A stretch of DNA of 64,000 bases from Actinomycetota bacterium (GTDB lineage Bacteria; Actinomycetota; Thermoleophilia; RBG-16-64-13). Below the pieces are notes generated by a model that made no database searches, had not been told where the DNA came from, and saw nothing but the letters and a program-made list of their open reading frames with translations. Every line of letters begins with the position of its first letter. Within the stretch, counting starts at the first letter, position 1. The stretch spans positions 1-64,000 of the forward strand of contig JADQBG010000016.1 in assembly GCA_016278725.1 (NCBI GenBank), given 5' to 3'. Below, piece after piece: positions 44,338-55,906 of this stretch. The position numbers and the translations under genes are program-made.

Positions 44338-45346
44338 GCAGGACGTTATGTTCGACTGGGATGTCCAGGCATCCCGCCGCCGGTACCCGGAGCGCACGCT
44401 GATGGTCTTTACCGGTCGCGCGAACCCTGAACTCGGCGAGCGGATAGCGGAGAAACTTCACCTCCCTCTGGGCAAGGTCATGCTCAAGACCTTTGCCGAC
44501 GGGGAGATCTACTGCAAATACGAGCAAAGCGTCCGCGGGGCCGACGTCTTCCTCGTGCAGCCCACTTCGCGCCCGGTCAACGAGAACCTGATGGAACTGC
44601 TCATCATGATTCAGGCAGCCAAGCTGGCCTCGGCCTACCGGGTGGTGGCGGTGGTGCCCTGGTACGGCTACTCGCGGCAGGACAAGAAGAGCCGGCCGCG
44701 CGAGCCCATCACCGGGCGCCTGGTGGCCGACCTGCTCGAGGCTTCGGGCGTGGACCGGGTCCTGACCATGGATCTGCATGCCGGTCAGCTTCAGGGCTTC
44801 TTCCAGATCCCGGTTGACCACATGACCGCCATTCCCATGCTGGCCGACTACTTCAAGTTCAAGGAACTGGACCAGGAACTGGTCGTGGTATCGCCCGACG
44901 CCGGCGGCGTGAAGATGGCCAAGCGTTTCGCCGACCGTTTGGGAGCGTCGATTGCCGTGCTCACCAAGTTGCGGCCGGAGCACAACGTCGCCCGGGTGAT
45001 GCATTTGATCGGCGACGTGCAGGGCAAGACCGCGATCATGGTGGACGACATCATCGACACCGCCGGCACGCTCTGCAACGGCGCCCAGGCGATCATGGAC
45101 GCGGGCGCCACCCAGGTCTTCGCGGCGGCCACTCATCCGGTGCTTTCCGACCCGGCGTACGATCGTATTGCGGGCTCCGTTATCGAAGAACTGGTGGTCA
45201 CCGACACCATCCCGCTGCGCGCCGACGTCAATCGTGAGAAGATCGTCGTGCTGTCCACGGCGGGCATTCTCGCCGACACCATTCAGAACGTGTTCGCGGA
45301 CGAATCCGTGAGTGCTTTGTTCCAGGGAGAAAATCAACTCTTCTAG
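44327..45346 (+). CDS. prs: Ribose-phosphate pyrophosphokinase
   Basis: 339 residues from ATG 44327, nine nt after GGGGAGG; ATG 44318 abuts the ribosome site and is less likely. Overlaps glmU slightly. Key motifs: FTGRANPELGERIAEKLHLP, FADGEIYCKYEQSVRGADVF, YGYSRQDKKSRPREPITGRL (flexible loop), VLTMDLHAGQLQGFF, VVSPDAGGVKMAKRFAD, and the PRPP loop IMVDDIIDTAGTL. It makes PRPP for nucleotide, His and Trp synthesis. The neighbour order glmU-prs-rplY-pth is conserved in actinobacteria. Confidence 0.97.
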   Translation: MEPRQDVMFDWDVQASRRRYPERTLMVFTGRANPELGERIAEKLHLPLGKVMLKTFADGEIYCKYEQSVRGADVFLVQPTSRPVNENLMELLIMIQAAKLASAYRVVAVVPWYGYSRQDKKSRPREPITGRLVADLLEASGVDRVLTMDLHAGQLQGFFQIPVDHMTAIPMLADYFKFKELDQELVVVSPDAGGVKMAKRFADRLGASIAVLTKLRPEHNVARVMHLIGDVQGKTAIMVDDIIDTAGTLCNGAQAIMDAGATQVFAAATHPVLSDPAYDRIAGSVIEELVVTDTIPLRADVNREKIVVLSTAGILADTIQNVFADESVSALFQGENQLF

Positions 45347-45382
45347 CCGGCCGTAAGGCTTGACCAAATCGGGAGGACAATC

Positions 45383-46045
45383 GTGGAGACGATGACGCTT
45401 GGAGTGACTCGACGGGAGACGCGCGGCAAAGGCACCAATCGGCGCCTGCGCAATGCGGGCGCGGTCCCGGCCGTGCTTTATGGCCGCGGGTCGGAGGCCA
45501 CGCCCCTGACGATAGACGTGCGGGAACTGCGCGGGGCGGTCGGGGGAGGCCATCACGCCGTCCTGCAGTTGGCGTTTGCCGACGAGGGGCCCGAGGCGGA
45601 GCCCGTCTACGCGGTGGTCAAGGAGATCCAGACCAATCCCACCCGCCATCAGATCCTCCACCTGGACCTGGTGCGGGTCGACCTGAACGTGGCCATCGAA
45701 TCGCCCGTGGGGATCGAATTGATCGGCGAGTCCGCCGGAGTAGACGAAGGCGGCGTGCTCGACCAGACCCTGCGTGAGGTCATGGTGCGGGCGCTCCCAC
45801 GGGAAATCCCCGAGAGCCTGCAGCTCGACGTAACCAACCTGGGCATCGGGCACACGGTCACCGTCGCCGACATTCAGGTTCCCGAGGGGATCGAGATCCT
45901 GGACGACCCGGAGACCACCGTCGCCTCCGTTCTGCACCCGGCCGCGCTCGAGGAGGAACTCGAGGAAGCCGGTCTGCCGGAAGGCTTCGAGCCCGAGGTC
46001 ACCGAAGAGGGCGCCGAGCAGGCCGAGAGCGGCGAGGAAGCCTAG
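45383..46045 (+). CDS. rplY: 50S ribosomal protein L25, CTC type
   Basis: 220 residues, GTG start with GGGAGG upstream. The L25 domain (about 1-95) has RRETRGKGTNRRLRNAG, VPAVLYGRG and QTNPTRHQILHLDLVRVD. The TL5/CTC C-terminal domain (about 100-195) follows with PVGIELIGESAGVDEGGVLD and LPREIPESLQLDVTNLGIG. An acidic tail (GAEQAESGEEA) ends it. It binds the 5S rRNA loop E. Confidence 0.96.
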   Translation: METMTLGVTRRETRGKGTNRRLRNAGAVPAVLYGRGSEATPLTIDVRELRGAVGGGHHAVLQLAFADEGPEAEPVYAVVKEIQTNPTRHQILHLDLVRVDLNVAIESPVGIELIGESAGVDEGGVLDQTLREVMVRALPREIPESLQLDVTNLGIGHTVTVADIQVPEGIEILDDPETTVASVLHPAALEEELEEAGLPEGFEPEVTEEGAEQAESGEEA

Positions 46046-46135
46046 AGGGACGGCCGCGGATGATGGAGGCGTCTCACGGATTCCCTGCTCGACCGGCTCG
46101 CCTTCTGGCGGCAGACCTCGCGAGGAGGCGAAACC

Positions 46136-46693
46136 GTGCATCTCATTGCTGCGCTGGGGAATCCCGGGCCAAAGCACGAACGACAGCGCCATAACGTCGG
46201 CTTCATGGTCGGCGAGGAGCTGCGCCGCCGCTTTGGTTGGGGTCCCTTCCGGGACAAGTTCCAGGGCCTCATGGGAGAGGGACCGGTTGGCGGCGGCAAA
46301 GTCGTGGTCCTGCTGCCCATGACCTTCATGAACCGATCCGGGGATTCGGTCGGCCGGGCCGCGGACTATTTCGGCGTGCCGGTGGAACGGCTGCTGGTGG
46401 TGCACGACGAAGTGGAGCTCCCCTTCGGAGAGGCCCGACTCAAAGAAGGCGGCGGACTGGGCGGCCACAACGGCCTGCGCAGCATCGAACAGGCAGTCGG
46501 CTCCCGTGACTTTCACCGCCTCCGCGTCGGCGTGGGCCGCCCCGAAGAACCCGGCCGTTCGCTGGCCGGCTACGTGCTCAGCCCTTTCGACGAACCCGAG
46601 GATGAGGTTCTCGCTCTGATTCGCGGTGCGGCCGACCTGGCCGAGGAATGGCTGGCGTCGGCCTTGGCCGCCCCAGAGGCCCCGCGGGCGTAG
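46136..46693 (+). CDS. pth: Peptidyl-tRNA hydrolase
   Basis: 185 residues, GTG start with GAGGAGG upstream. Active-site residues are all present: Asn in LGNPG, His in RQRHNVGFM, Asp in VVHDEVELPFG and Asn in GGHNGLRSIEQ. PMTFMNRSG and RLRVGVGRPEE complete the family pattern. It releases peptidyl-tRNAs that drop off ribosomes. A 90-nt gap with no clear promoter separates it from rplY. Confidence 0.96.
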   Translation: MHLIAALGNPGPKHERQRHNVGFMVGEELRRRFGWGPFRDKFQGLMGEGPVGGGKVVVLLPMTFMNRSGDSVGRAADYFGVPVERLLVVHDEVELPFGEARLKEGGGLGGHNGLRSIEQAVGSRDFHRLRVGVGRPEEPGRSLAGYVLSPFDEPEDEVLALIRGAADLAEEWLASALAAPEAPRA

Positions 46694-46697
46694 GCTG

Positions 46698-49600
46698 ATG
46701 GCGCGTCTGGTCGACTTCCTGGGCGAAGTACCCGGGTTCAGGGCCTTTCTCGAGGCGGCCGCCGGCTCTCCGGGAAGGCTGTTGGCTCCCAGCTTCGCCC
46801 ATCCGGTGCTCACCGCGGGCGTGTTGGCGTCGCCTCCCTGGGAGAGCGGCGGCGTCCTGGTGGTCGCCGCCAACCCCGATGCGGCGGAGGACCTCGCGCG
46901 AGAACTGAAGCTCTTCCTGCCCGCGCGGCGGATCTTCCATCTTCCCCCGCGCGGTATCTGGTATGGCCCGGAAGGGGAGGTGCCCCCGCGGGTGGCGGGC
47001 CGGCGCGCCCGCGCGATCGAAGGCCTTGCCTCCGGGGCCGTGGTCGTGGTGGAGCCGGGCACCCTGATGGAAGCGGTGCTGGTGGAGCGCCGCAAAGCGC
47101 TACGCTTCGCGGTGGGGGCCGAACTTCCCTTCGACGAGCTCACCTCGGCGCTGGTCGACCTCGGTTACGAGCGGGTCGATCAGGTGGAAGACCCGGGCGA
47201 ATTCTCGGTGCGGGGCGGGATTCTCGATCTCTTTCCGTCCACCGAAGCCGACCCCGTGCGCGTGGAGTTCTGGGGGGACGAGGTGGAGAGTCTGCGCGCC
47301 TTCTCCGCGTACACGCAGCGCTCGCTGGAAACCCGGGAAGCGGTGACCCTCTACCCGGCGGCGGAGGACCACGAAGCGCCCTATGTCGGCGTGCTCGAGC
47401 TGTTGCCGGAGGACGCCCGCGTGATCCGGGTCGACCCGGGGCGGGCCGTGGGCCGCATCGAGCAGTTCGGGGCCGACTTGGGCGACGTCTTTCAGGACCA
47501 CGTGGACGAGGAGCGCTACCTGGAATGGGAGAAGGTGGCGGCCAAGCTGGAAGCCTTCGTCTCGCTCACGCTGGAACGGGGCACGCCGCGGGAAGACGAC
47601 GAGCCGGGAGTCCCCGAGGCAGAGCCAGCCGACGCCGCCGCCGAACCGTCCGCGGCCGCGGCCTCATCCGCGGCGCCCGCAGAGCCCGTGACCGCGCCCG
47701 CAGAGGGCGGGTCCGCCGGTGGTGGAGTGGTTTCTCTGGAAGTGTCGGCGCGGAGCGGGGAGCTTTCGGCCACCAATCTCCCCGAGGCCGAGCGGGAACT
47801 GGAGCGGTTGTCCAAAGACGGTTACCGGGTGGTGGTCGCCTTCACCCAGCGCGCCGAAGCCGAGCGCGCCGGCTATATCCTGACCCGGGTCGGCGGACGC
47901 ACCGCCGGCCCGAGCGAGATTCCCCCTGATCCCGGACTGACCTTCCTGAACGCCGCGCACCAGCGGCCCTTCCTGCTTCCGGGGGCCCGGCTGGCCCTGG
48001 TGACGGAGGGACAGATATTTCCCCGCCGCCGCAAAGCCGCCAAGGAGCGGCGGCTGGTCATCGGCGCCGAACTGTCGAGCTTTCGCGACCTGCGCAAGAG
48101 CGATTACGTGGTGCACGAGGACCACGGGGTGGGGCGCTTCGACGGCATCTCCACCAAGACCGTATCCGGGGTCACCCGCGACTACCTGGACCTCGCCTTC
48201 AAAGGCGGGGACATGCTCTACATTCCCCACGACCAGATCGAGAAGGTCAGCCGCTACGTGGGCGCGGGCGGGGGCGAGCCCTCGCTGTCCAAGCTGGGGG
48301 GCCGCGCCTGGGACCAGGTAAAGAGCCGCGCGCGCAAGGCCGTGCGCGAGATGGCCGGGGAGTTGCTGCAGCTCTACGCCCAGCGCCAGACCGTCACCGG
48401 CCACGCCTTCACCGAGGACGGGGAGTGGCAGCGCCGCTTCGAAATGAGCTTTCCCTATCAGGAGACGGCCGATCAGCAGCGCGCCATCGATGCGGTCAAA
48501 GACGATCTGGAAGCTCCCCGGCCCATGGACCGGCTGATCTGCGGGGACGTGGGCTACGGCAAGACCGAGGTCGCCCTACGCGGCGCCTTCAAGGTGGTGA
48601 TGGACGGCAAGCAGGTGATGGTTCTCGTGCCCACCACGATTCTCGCGCAGCAGCATTACGGCACCTTCCGGGAGCGCTTCGCCCAGTTCCCGGTCACGGT
48701 GGAGATGATCTCCCGCTTTCGCTCGCCCAAGGATCAGAAGCGCATCATCAAGGATTTCGCCGAGGGGCGGGTCGACGTGCTGATCGGCACGCACCGCCTG
48801 CTCAGCCAGGACGTGAAGCCCAAGGATCTGGGACTGGTGATCCTCGACGAGGAGCAGCGCTTCGGGGTTTCGCAGAAGGAGCTGCTTCGCCGGCTGAAGC
48901 TCAAGGTGGACGTGCTCACCATGTCGGCCACGCCCATTCCCCGAACCCTGCAGATGTCGCTGGCCGGGGTGCGCGACGTCTCGGTGATCGAGACTCCTCC
49001 TCGGGACCGCCATCCCATCCAGACCTACGTGGGCTTCTACGACGAGGGTATGGTCAAGCGCGCCATCGAGCGCGAGATCGACCGCGGCGGTCAGGTCTTC
49101 TACCTGCACAACCGGGTGGAGACCATCGACGGCGCCGCCTTGCGGCTGCGGGAACTGCTTCCCCACTCCCGCTTCGGCGTGGCCCACGGGCAGATGGGCG
49201 AACATGAGCTGGAAACCGTGATGACCGCCTTTCTGCGCGGCGACTACGACGTGCTGGTCACCACCACCATCATCGAGAGCGGTCTGGACATCCCGAACGC
49301 CAACACTCTGGTGGTCGAACGGGCCGATCTGCTCGGGTTGGCCCAGCTCTACCAACTGCGCGGCCGCATCGGCCGCTCGAGCCGGGTGGCGCACGCCTTT
49401 CTCTTCCACCCCGACGAAGCCGCGCTCACGGAAGAGGCCATGGCGCGTCTGGCGACCCTGGCCGACTACACCGAACTCGGCGCCGGCTTCAAGATCGCCA
49501 TGCGAGACCTGGAGATACGCGGCGCCGGAAACCTGCTGGGCGACGAGCAGTCGGGGCACATCGCCGCGGTCGGCTTCGAGATGTACCTCTCCATGCTGAA

Positions 49601-50099
49601 TGAGACCGTCGAAGCGCTGCAGGGCCGGGAGCCCGCAGAAGAGAAGATTCCCCGGGTGGACGTGGGCGTCAGCGCCTACGTGCCCCGGGAGTACATTGGC
49701 TACGAGGCCGCCCGGGTGGATCTGCACCGCCGCATCGCCGCCGCCGAGAGCGGCGCAGAACTGCAATCGCTGCGTGAGGAACTGGCCGACCGTTTTGGAG
49801 AGGTCCCGGAACCCGTCGACAATCTGATCTTCCTGGGCGAGGTGCGCACGGCCCTGCAGGAGCTAAAGGCCGACTCCCTTTCGGTGCGGCAGCAGAAGTT
49901 GACCGTCACCGGATTGCGCTTGCCTTCGGGAAGCCGGGAGGCTCTGGGCAAGGTGGACCGCAGGTACGTTTACGCGCCCGCGACCGGCGTGCTTTCCTTC
50001 GGTCTCCGAGGCGAAAAAACCCCGCTCCGGCAGGTGGTCGACCAAATCCTCGGTGATATACTCTCGCTCTGCTCCGAACGAGTTCAGGGCGCGGCTTGA
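46698..50099 (+). CDS. mfd: Transcription-repair coupling factor Mfd
   Basis: 1133 residues from ATG 46698, five nt after pth. Order: UvrB-like domains ([20 protein letters not shown]), a variable Ala/Glu-rich insert (about 295-340), and the RNA-polymerase-interaction domain ([16 protein letters not shown]). The RecG-like SF2 helicase core then has Walker [33 protein letters not shown] box [35 protein letters not shown] and [11 protein letters not shown]. The C-terminal TRCF domain follows. It removes stalled RNA polymerase and recruits UvrA. Confidence 0.97.
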   Translation: MARLVDFLGEVPGFRAFLEAAAGSPGRLLAPSFAHPVLTAGVLASPPWESGGVLVVAANPDAAEDLARELKLFLPARRIFHLPPRGIWYGPEGEVPPRVAGRRARAIEGLASGAVVVVEPGTLMEAVLVERRKALRFAVGAELPFDELTSALVDLGYERVDQVEDPGEFSVRGGILDLFPSTEADPVRVEFWGDEVESLRAFSAYTQRSLETREAVTLYPAAEDHEAPYVGVLELLPEDARVIRVDPGRAVGRIEQFGADLGDVFQDHVDEERYLEWEKVAAKLEAFVSLTLERGTPREDDEPGVPEAEPADAAAEPSAAAASSAAPAEPVTAPAEGGSAGGGVVSLEVSARSGELSATNLPEAERELERLSKDGYRVVVAFTQRAEAERAGYILTRVGGRTAGPSEIPPDPGLTFLNAAHQRPFLLPGARLALVTEGQIFPRRRKAAKERRLVIGAELSSFRDLRKSDYVVHEDHGVGRFDGISTKTVSGVTRDYLDLAFKGGDMLYIPHDQIEKVSRYVGAGGGEPSLSKLGGRAWDQVKSRARKAVREMAGELLQLYAQRQTVTGHAFTEDGEWQRRFEMSFPYQETADQQRAIDAVKDDLEAPRPMDRLICGDVGYGKTEVALRGAFKVVMDGKQVMVLVPTTILAQQHYGTFRERFAQFPVTVEMISRFRSPKDQKRIIKDFAEGRVDVLIGTHRLLSQDVKPKDLGLVILDEEQRFGVSQKELLRRLKLKVDVLTMSATPIPRTLQMSLAGVRDVSVIETPPRDRHPIQTYVGFYDEGMVKRAIEREIDRGGQVFYLHNRVETIDGAALRLRELLPHSRFGVAHGQMGEHELETVMTAFLRGDYDVLVTTTIIESGLDIPNANTLVVERADLLGLAQLYQLRGRIGRSSRVAHAFLFHPDEAALTEEAMARLATLADYTELGAGFKIAMRDLEIRGAGNLLGDEQSGHIAAVGFEMYLSMLNETVEALQGREPAEEKIPRVDVGVSAYVPREYIGYEAARVDLHRRIAAAESGAELQSLREELADRFGEVPEPVDNLIFLGEVRTALQELKADSLSVRQQKLTVTGLRLPSGSREALGKVDRRYVYAPATGVLSFGLRGEKTPLRQVVDQILGDILSLCSERVQGAA

Positions 50100-50142
50100 G
50101 CGCCATTCCACAGTTAAGTAAGGAACCCGAGGAAGGGGATTC

Positions 50143-51279
50143 ATGAAGTTTGACGTCTTTAGGAAGCTGCTGGTGGCGGCGGGCATCCTGGTGCTTGCCC
50201 TGCTGGCCTTCGGCTGCGGCGGTGAAGAACTCTCGAGCGACCTGGCCGCCAAGGTGGGCGAGACGGAGATCACCGTGGACCAGTTGGATACCCGGGTCGC
50301 CGAGATCCAGTCCCAGCTGGGCGAACAGGTCCCGACCGAGGAGCAAGATCCCGAGGGCTTCGAGACCTTCCGCCAGCAGGTGCTCGACTACCTGATCACC
50401 GTGGAGCTCGTGAATCAGAAGGCTGCTGAAGCCGGCCTCACGGTCTCCGACGAAGAGGTCGACGCCCAGGTGGAGCAGATCAAGAGCATGTTTGGCGGCG
50501 ACGAGACCAAGTTCGAAGAGGCCATCGCCGAGCAGAAGCTCACCGTGGCAGAACTGCGGGACAACCTCCGCGAGCAGGAACTGATCAAGAAGATGATCGA
50601 AGAGGCCACCAAGGACGTCTCGGTCTCGCAAGAAGAGGTCAAGGCCAGTTACGAGGAGAGGAAGGAGTCGCTGCAGGTCGGTGAGACCCGCAAGACGCGT
50701 CACATCCTTTTCTCACCGGGCAGCTTGGCGGAAGAGCCTGGCGCTAAGGTGACCGAAGCCGAGTGGCAGGCTGCGCTGGAAGAGGCACAGCAGGTTCGCG
50801 AAGAGATCATGGGCGGCGCCGACTTCGCCGAGATGGCCAAGCAGCACTCCGACGATCCTGGGTCCAAGGAAGAGGGCGGAGATCTGGGCAACGTCCAGCG
50901 GGGCACCATGGTGCCGGAGTTCGATGATGCCGTCTTCAGTCTGGAAGAGGGCGCCATCTCCGAACCGGTCAAGACTCAGTTCGGTTACCACCTGATTCAG
51001 GTGCAGGAGATCAATCCCGAGCGGACGCCCAGCCTGGAAGAAGTCCAGGAGGCGCTGAAGGCGGAACTCGAGGACGAAGCCAAGCGCGTTGCCTGGGAAG
51101 ATTGGCTCAAGAACACCCGCGAAGAACTGAACGTGGTCGTTCAGGAAGGGTTGGAGTACGTGACCACCACGACCGAGGCCGCCGATGCAACCGGCGCCAC
51201 CGACGAGGGCGCGACGAGCGACTCCACCGAGCCCACGACTGAGGCGACCGCCGGGGAGACCACCGAGACCACTGGGTAG
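50143..51279 (+). CDS. PrsA/SurA-like parvulin foldase lipoprotein
   Basis: 378 residues, ATG with GGAAGGGG upstream. Signal peptide with lipobox LLAFGCGG (Cys about residue 25). A SurA_N-type helical chaperone region spans about 35-180. The parvulin PPIase domain (about 185-310) begins TRHILFSPGS and has HSDDPGSKEEGGDLGNVQRG and FGYHLIQVQEI. The C-terminus is a Thr/Glu/Ala-rich tail of about 40 residues. It is anchored outside the membrane and helps exported proteins fold. In mycobacteria the equivalent slot near mazG-eno holds other lipoproteins (LpqU), so the position is conserved but not the gene. Confidence 0.92.
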   Translation: MKFDVFRKLLVAAGILVLALLAFGCGGEELSSDLAAKVGETEITVDQLDTRVAEIQSQLGEQVPTEEQDPEGFETFRQQVLDYLITVELVNQKAAEAGLTVSDEEVDAQVEQIKSMFGGDETKFEEAIAEQKLTVAELRDNLREQELIKKMIEEATKDVSVSQEEVKASYEERKESLQVGETRKTRHILFSPGSLAEEPGAKVTEAEWQAALEEAQQVREEIMGGADFAEMAKQHSDDPGSKEEGGDLGNVQRGTMVPEFDDAVFSLEEGAISEPVKTQFGYHLIQVQEINPERTPSLEEVQEALKAELEDEAKRVAWEDWLKNTREELNVVVQEGLEYVTTTTEAADATGATDEGATSDSTEPTTEATAGETTETTG

Positions 51280-51323
51280 CGGCGCGACGATATTCCTCGG
51301 GCAACCGGGGCAAGAGCGGCAAA

Positions 51324-51357
51324 CGTGAGGGCGGGCGACCGCCCTCACGCCGTTTTA
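51324..51357 (+). terminator. Intrinsic terminator after the foldase gene
   Basis: An 11-bp perfect stem CGTGAGGGCGG / CCGCCCTCACG with a GCGA tetraloop, followed by CCGTTTTAT. Confidence 0.8.
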
Positions 51358-51427
51358 TGGGTGGGGCGGCCCATCGGGCGCCTGAGGCCCCTTGCGGACA
51401 AGTTCGGACAAGTCATTGGAGGTGGCG

Positions 51428-53556
<2,129 letters not shown>

Positions 53557-53610
53557 TTTGACCGGACCGCTATTGCAGGAGATTCCACGCCGAACCGGAA
53601 TTTGTTCTCG

Positions 53611-54021
53611 ATGAAGAACTCATCTGTCAATATGGATGCGCCCACGAAGCGCCACGGCCGGGGCCGTCGCCGTCTGGCCTACGTCATCGGTTTCCTGGTG
53701 ATGATCCCCCTCGGCTTCTTCGTGAACGCCGGGCCTTATCAGGATTACCAGCAGGTGCGCGAGCAGCTGCGGGCGGAAGAAGAAGAGGTGGCTCTGCTCG
53801 AGAGCGAGAACGCCACCTATGTGGGCGAGATCGAGCGCCTGCAGAAGGACAGTTACGTCGAGGCCCTGGCCAGGCGGGAACTGACCTACTCCCGTCCAGG
53901 AGAAGACGTCTTCATCGTCAAGAACCTCCCAGACAGCCGGGTCGAGACGGCGGAGAGATCGGCCGAGGACACGGGCGGCCCCTTGGAATCCATGGTGCGC
54001 TCGCTCGAAGGCCTGTTCTAG
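53611..54021 (+). CDS. FtsB/DivIC-like septum formation initiator protein
   Basis: 136 residues from ATG 53611; TTG 53602 and ATG 53632 are alternatives and none has a strong ribosome site. A short basic cytoplasmic head (RHGRGRRR) precedes one transmembrane helix (LAYVIGFLVMIPLGFFV). The extracellular coiled coil (YQQVREQLRAEEEEVALLES) leads into the DivIC signature ALARRELTYSRPGEDVFIV. It is part of the FtsQ-FtsL-FtsB divisome subcomplex. Its position between eno and the DUF501/ppx gene is the actinobacterial arrangement. Confidence 0.9.
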   Translation: MKNSSVNMDAPTKRHGRGRRRLAYVIGFLVMIPLGFFVNAGPYQDYQQVREQLRAEEEEVALLESENATYVGEIERLQKDSYVEALARRELTYSRPGEDVFIVKNLPDSRVETAERSAEDTGGPLESMVRSLEGLF

Positions 54022-54082
54022 GCACCAATCTGTCGGGGGAGTCGAGCTGGCGCGGGAAACCCCAACCGAGTCTCAGCATAGG

Positions 54083-55654
54083 GTGCTTCGCGGACAACTG
54101 GGCAGACCCGCGCGCGCGGTGGCCGGCATTCCCGTTACCTGCCCTTATGGCTTCCCGGCTGTAGTCGAGACCTATCCCTACCTCCCGGACGGCACTCCTT
54201 TTCCCACGCTCTTCTACCTCACCTGCCCGTCCGCCGTGGAAGCGGCGGGAATCGCCGAGAGCCGGGGGGGAATGGCCGAACTCCGGCGGCGGATTGCAGA
54301 GGACTCCGCGCTCGCCGACGCTCTCAATACCCTCGAGCGGGAGTACCGTGGGCGGCGTCTTCGTCTGGCCGAGAGTCAGGCGGCCGCGCGGACTCCACCG
54401 CGGGAAGACCGCATCGATTCCGGAGCGGTGCTCGAAGCCGGCATCGGCGGACCGACCCCGCCGGATCGGGTGAGTTGCCTGCACGCCCTGATCGCCGCGC
54501 TACTGGTGCTTGGAGGTCCGGACGGTGCTGTCGCCGGCCGGGACCCCGAGACTCCAGACAACCTGGTTCCGGTTGTCAAGCAGTGGGGGACGCTGCTCGA
54601 GCAGTTCGAACCGCTCTGGTGCCTGGACGTTCGCTGCGCCCACTTCCTGCCCGACCGGGACCGGCGGGCCATCATCGACGTGGGCACCAACTCGGTGCGC
54701 CTCCTGGTGGCGGAGATGGGGCCCTCGGATCGCACCGGTGATTCAAAACCCGGCGATCCCCCTGACCTACGGCTGACGTATCGGGTGCTGGCCCGCGACG
54801 CCTTGGTGACCCGCCTGGGCGAAGGGTTGGTTCCCGGAATGGCTCTTGGGGTGGAGCCCGCGGAGCGCACCAGGGCGGCGGCGGGCCACTATGTGCAGCG
54901 GGCCCGCACGCTGGGAGCGCAGACCGTCACCCTGATCGCCACCAGCGCCGCCCGTGAGGCCGTTGACGGCCGCGATTTCGTCGAGCGGATCGGCCACGAG
55001 TTCGGGGTATCCACTGAGGTCGTGAGCGGGGAGCAGGAAGCCCGGCTCACCTTTCTGGGGGCCGGCGACGCATGGGGGGACGCTGCGCTCATCGATCCGG
55101 GCGGGGGCAGCACCGAAGTCATCTGGCGCGGGGCGGACGGTCTGCTGAGCGCGCGGAGCGCCGCGGCCGGGGCAGTACGGATGACCGAGGGTTACCTTCA
55201 CTCAGATCCGCCGACCGAGAGCGAGCGCGCCGCCGCCCGCGGCGCCGCGCTCGAGGCCTTTGACCGGGCTTTCGCCGATACGCCGGCGCCCCCTAGGTCC
55301 GAGACTCTCGTCGGCGTCGCCGGCACGGTAACCACGCTCGCCTGCCTGGCCCTTGACCTGACGGTCTACGACCCCGAGCAGGTACATGGATCGATCCTCA
55401 CCCGCACCCAGATCGCCGAACTCGTCGAGCGGTTGGCGGCCTTGCCCGAGCCGGAACGCGCGGCCCTACCCTGCATTCAGCCTGGCCGCGCCGGCGTGAT
55501 AGTCGGCGGGGGAGAGGTGCTGCTGGCGGCCATGGACTTCCTGGGCGCCGAGCGGCTCAGAGTCTCGGAGCGCGATCTGCTGGACGGAGCCCTTCTGGCG
55601 GAGGCGGACAGGGCGGGGCGTGGCGGTGACGCGGGTTTTGAGGCTCGCTGGTAG
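54083..55654 (+). CDS. Fused DUF501 and Ppx/GppA exopolyphosphatase-like protein
   Basis: 523 residues. Residues 1-170 are a DUF501 domain: QLGRPARAVAGIPVTCPYGF, LPDGTPFPTLFYLTCPSAVEA and CLHALIAALLVLG. From about 192 on it is a Ppx/GppA phosphatase: AIIDVGTNSVRLLVAEMG, LIATSAAREAVDG, VVSGEQEARLTF, ALIDPGGGSTEVIW, GVAGTVTTLACLAL and VIVGGGEVLLAAM. In mycobacteria these are two adjacent genes (Rv1025 and ppx2), so here they are joined in one frame. The GTG 54083 start has no ribosome site; a CTG at 54047 with GGGGGAG upstream could add 12 residues. It probably acts on polyphosphate or pppGpp. Confidence 0.9.
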   Translation: MLRGQLGRPARAVAGIPVTCPYGFPAVVETYPYLPDGTPFPTLFYLTCPSAVEAAGIAESRGGMAELRRRIAEDSALADALNTLEREYRGRRLRLAESQAAARTPPREDRIDSGAVLEAGIGGPTPPDRVSCLHALIAALLVLGGPDGAVAGRDPETPDNLVPVVKQWGTLLEQFEPLWCLDVRCAHFLPDRDRRAIIDVGTNSVRLLVAEMGPSDRTGDSKPGDPPDLRLTYRVLARDALVTRLGEGLVPGMALGVEPAERTRAAAGHYVQRARTLGAQTVTLIATSAAREAVDGRDFVERIGHEFGVSTEVVSGEQEARLTFLGAGDAWGDAALIDPGGGSTEVIWRGADGLLSARSAAAGAVRMTEGYLHSDPPTESERAAARGAALEAFDRAFADTPAPPRSETLVGVAGTVTTLACLALDLTVYDPEQVHGSILTRTQIAELVERLAALPEPERAALPCIQPGRAGVIVGGGEVLLAAMDFLGAERLRVSERDLLDGALLAEADRAGRGGDAGFEARW

Positions 55655-55657
55655 AAT
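55649..55657 (+). promoter_or_regulatory. Extended -10 promoter for tRNA-Leu
   Basis: TGGTAGAAT matches TGn-TAGAAT. The stop codon of the upstream gene (TAG at 55652-55654) is part of the -10 box. The tRNA would have a 5' leader of about 60 nt. Confidence 0.55.
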
Positions 55658-55726
55658 CGCTGCTGGCCCACCGGGCGCTCAGCCTCCGGGCGCGCGACGC
55701 TAGGCGGTCGTCGGGGTGGCCCTCCT

Positions 55727-55807
55727 GCCGGAGTGGCGGAATGGCAGACGCAACGGTCTTAAACACCGTAGGGGAAACCCGTCCGGGTTCAAGTCCCGGC
55801 TCCGGCA
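55727..55807 (+). tRNA. tRNA-Leu (anticodon TAA), integration site
   Basis: An 81-nt tRNA with a long variable arm: acceptor GCCGGAG pairs with CTCCGGC, discriminator A. The anticodon stem ACGGT/ACCGT encloses CTTAAAC (anticodon TAA). The variable arm is GGGGAAACCCG-like, and the T-arm has GGGTTCAAGTCCC. CCA is not encoded. The 3' half lies next to a tyrosine integrase and is the likely attachment site; the gene itself remains intact. Confidence 0.95.
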
Positions 55808-55868
55808 TTATCAGGTTTTGCAGGTAATTCTTGCCAAACTGGGGACCTAGCAAAGTCTCTAGGTTCCC

Positions 55869-55906
55869 GAATTGCCGCCCAGCTGCCGCCCTCCTCTGAA
55901 TTGCCG
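55869..55906 (+). repeat. 9-bp direct repeats, possible integrase arm sites
   Basis: GAATTGCCG occurs at 55869-55877 and 55898-55906, with related TGCCG and TGCCA words between and after. They sit between the tRNA end and the int stop codon, where arm-type binding sites of tyrosine recombinases usually lie. Confidence 0.4.
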
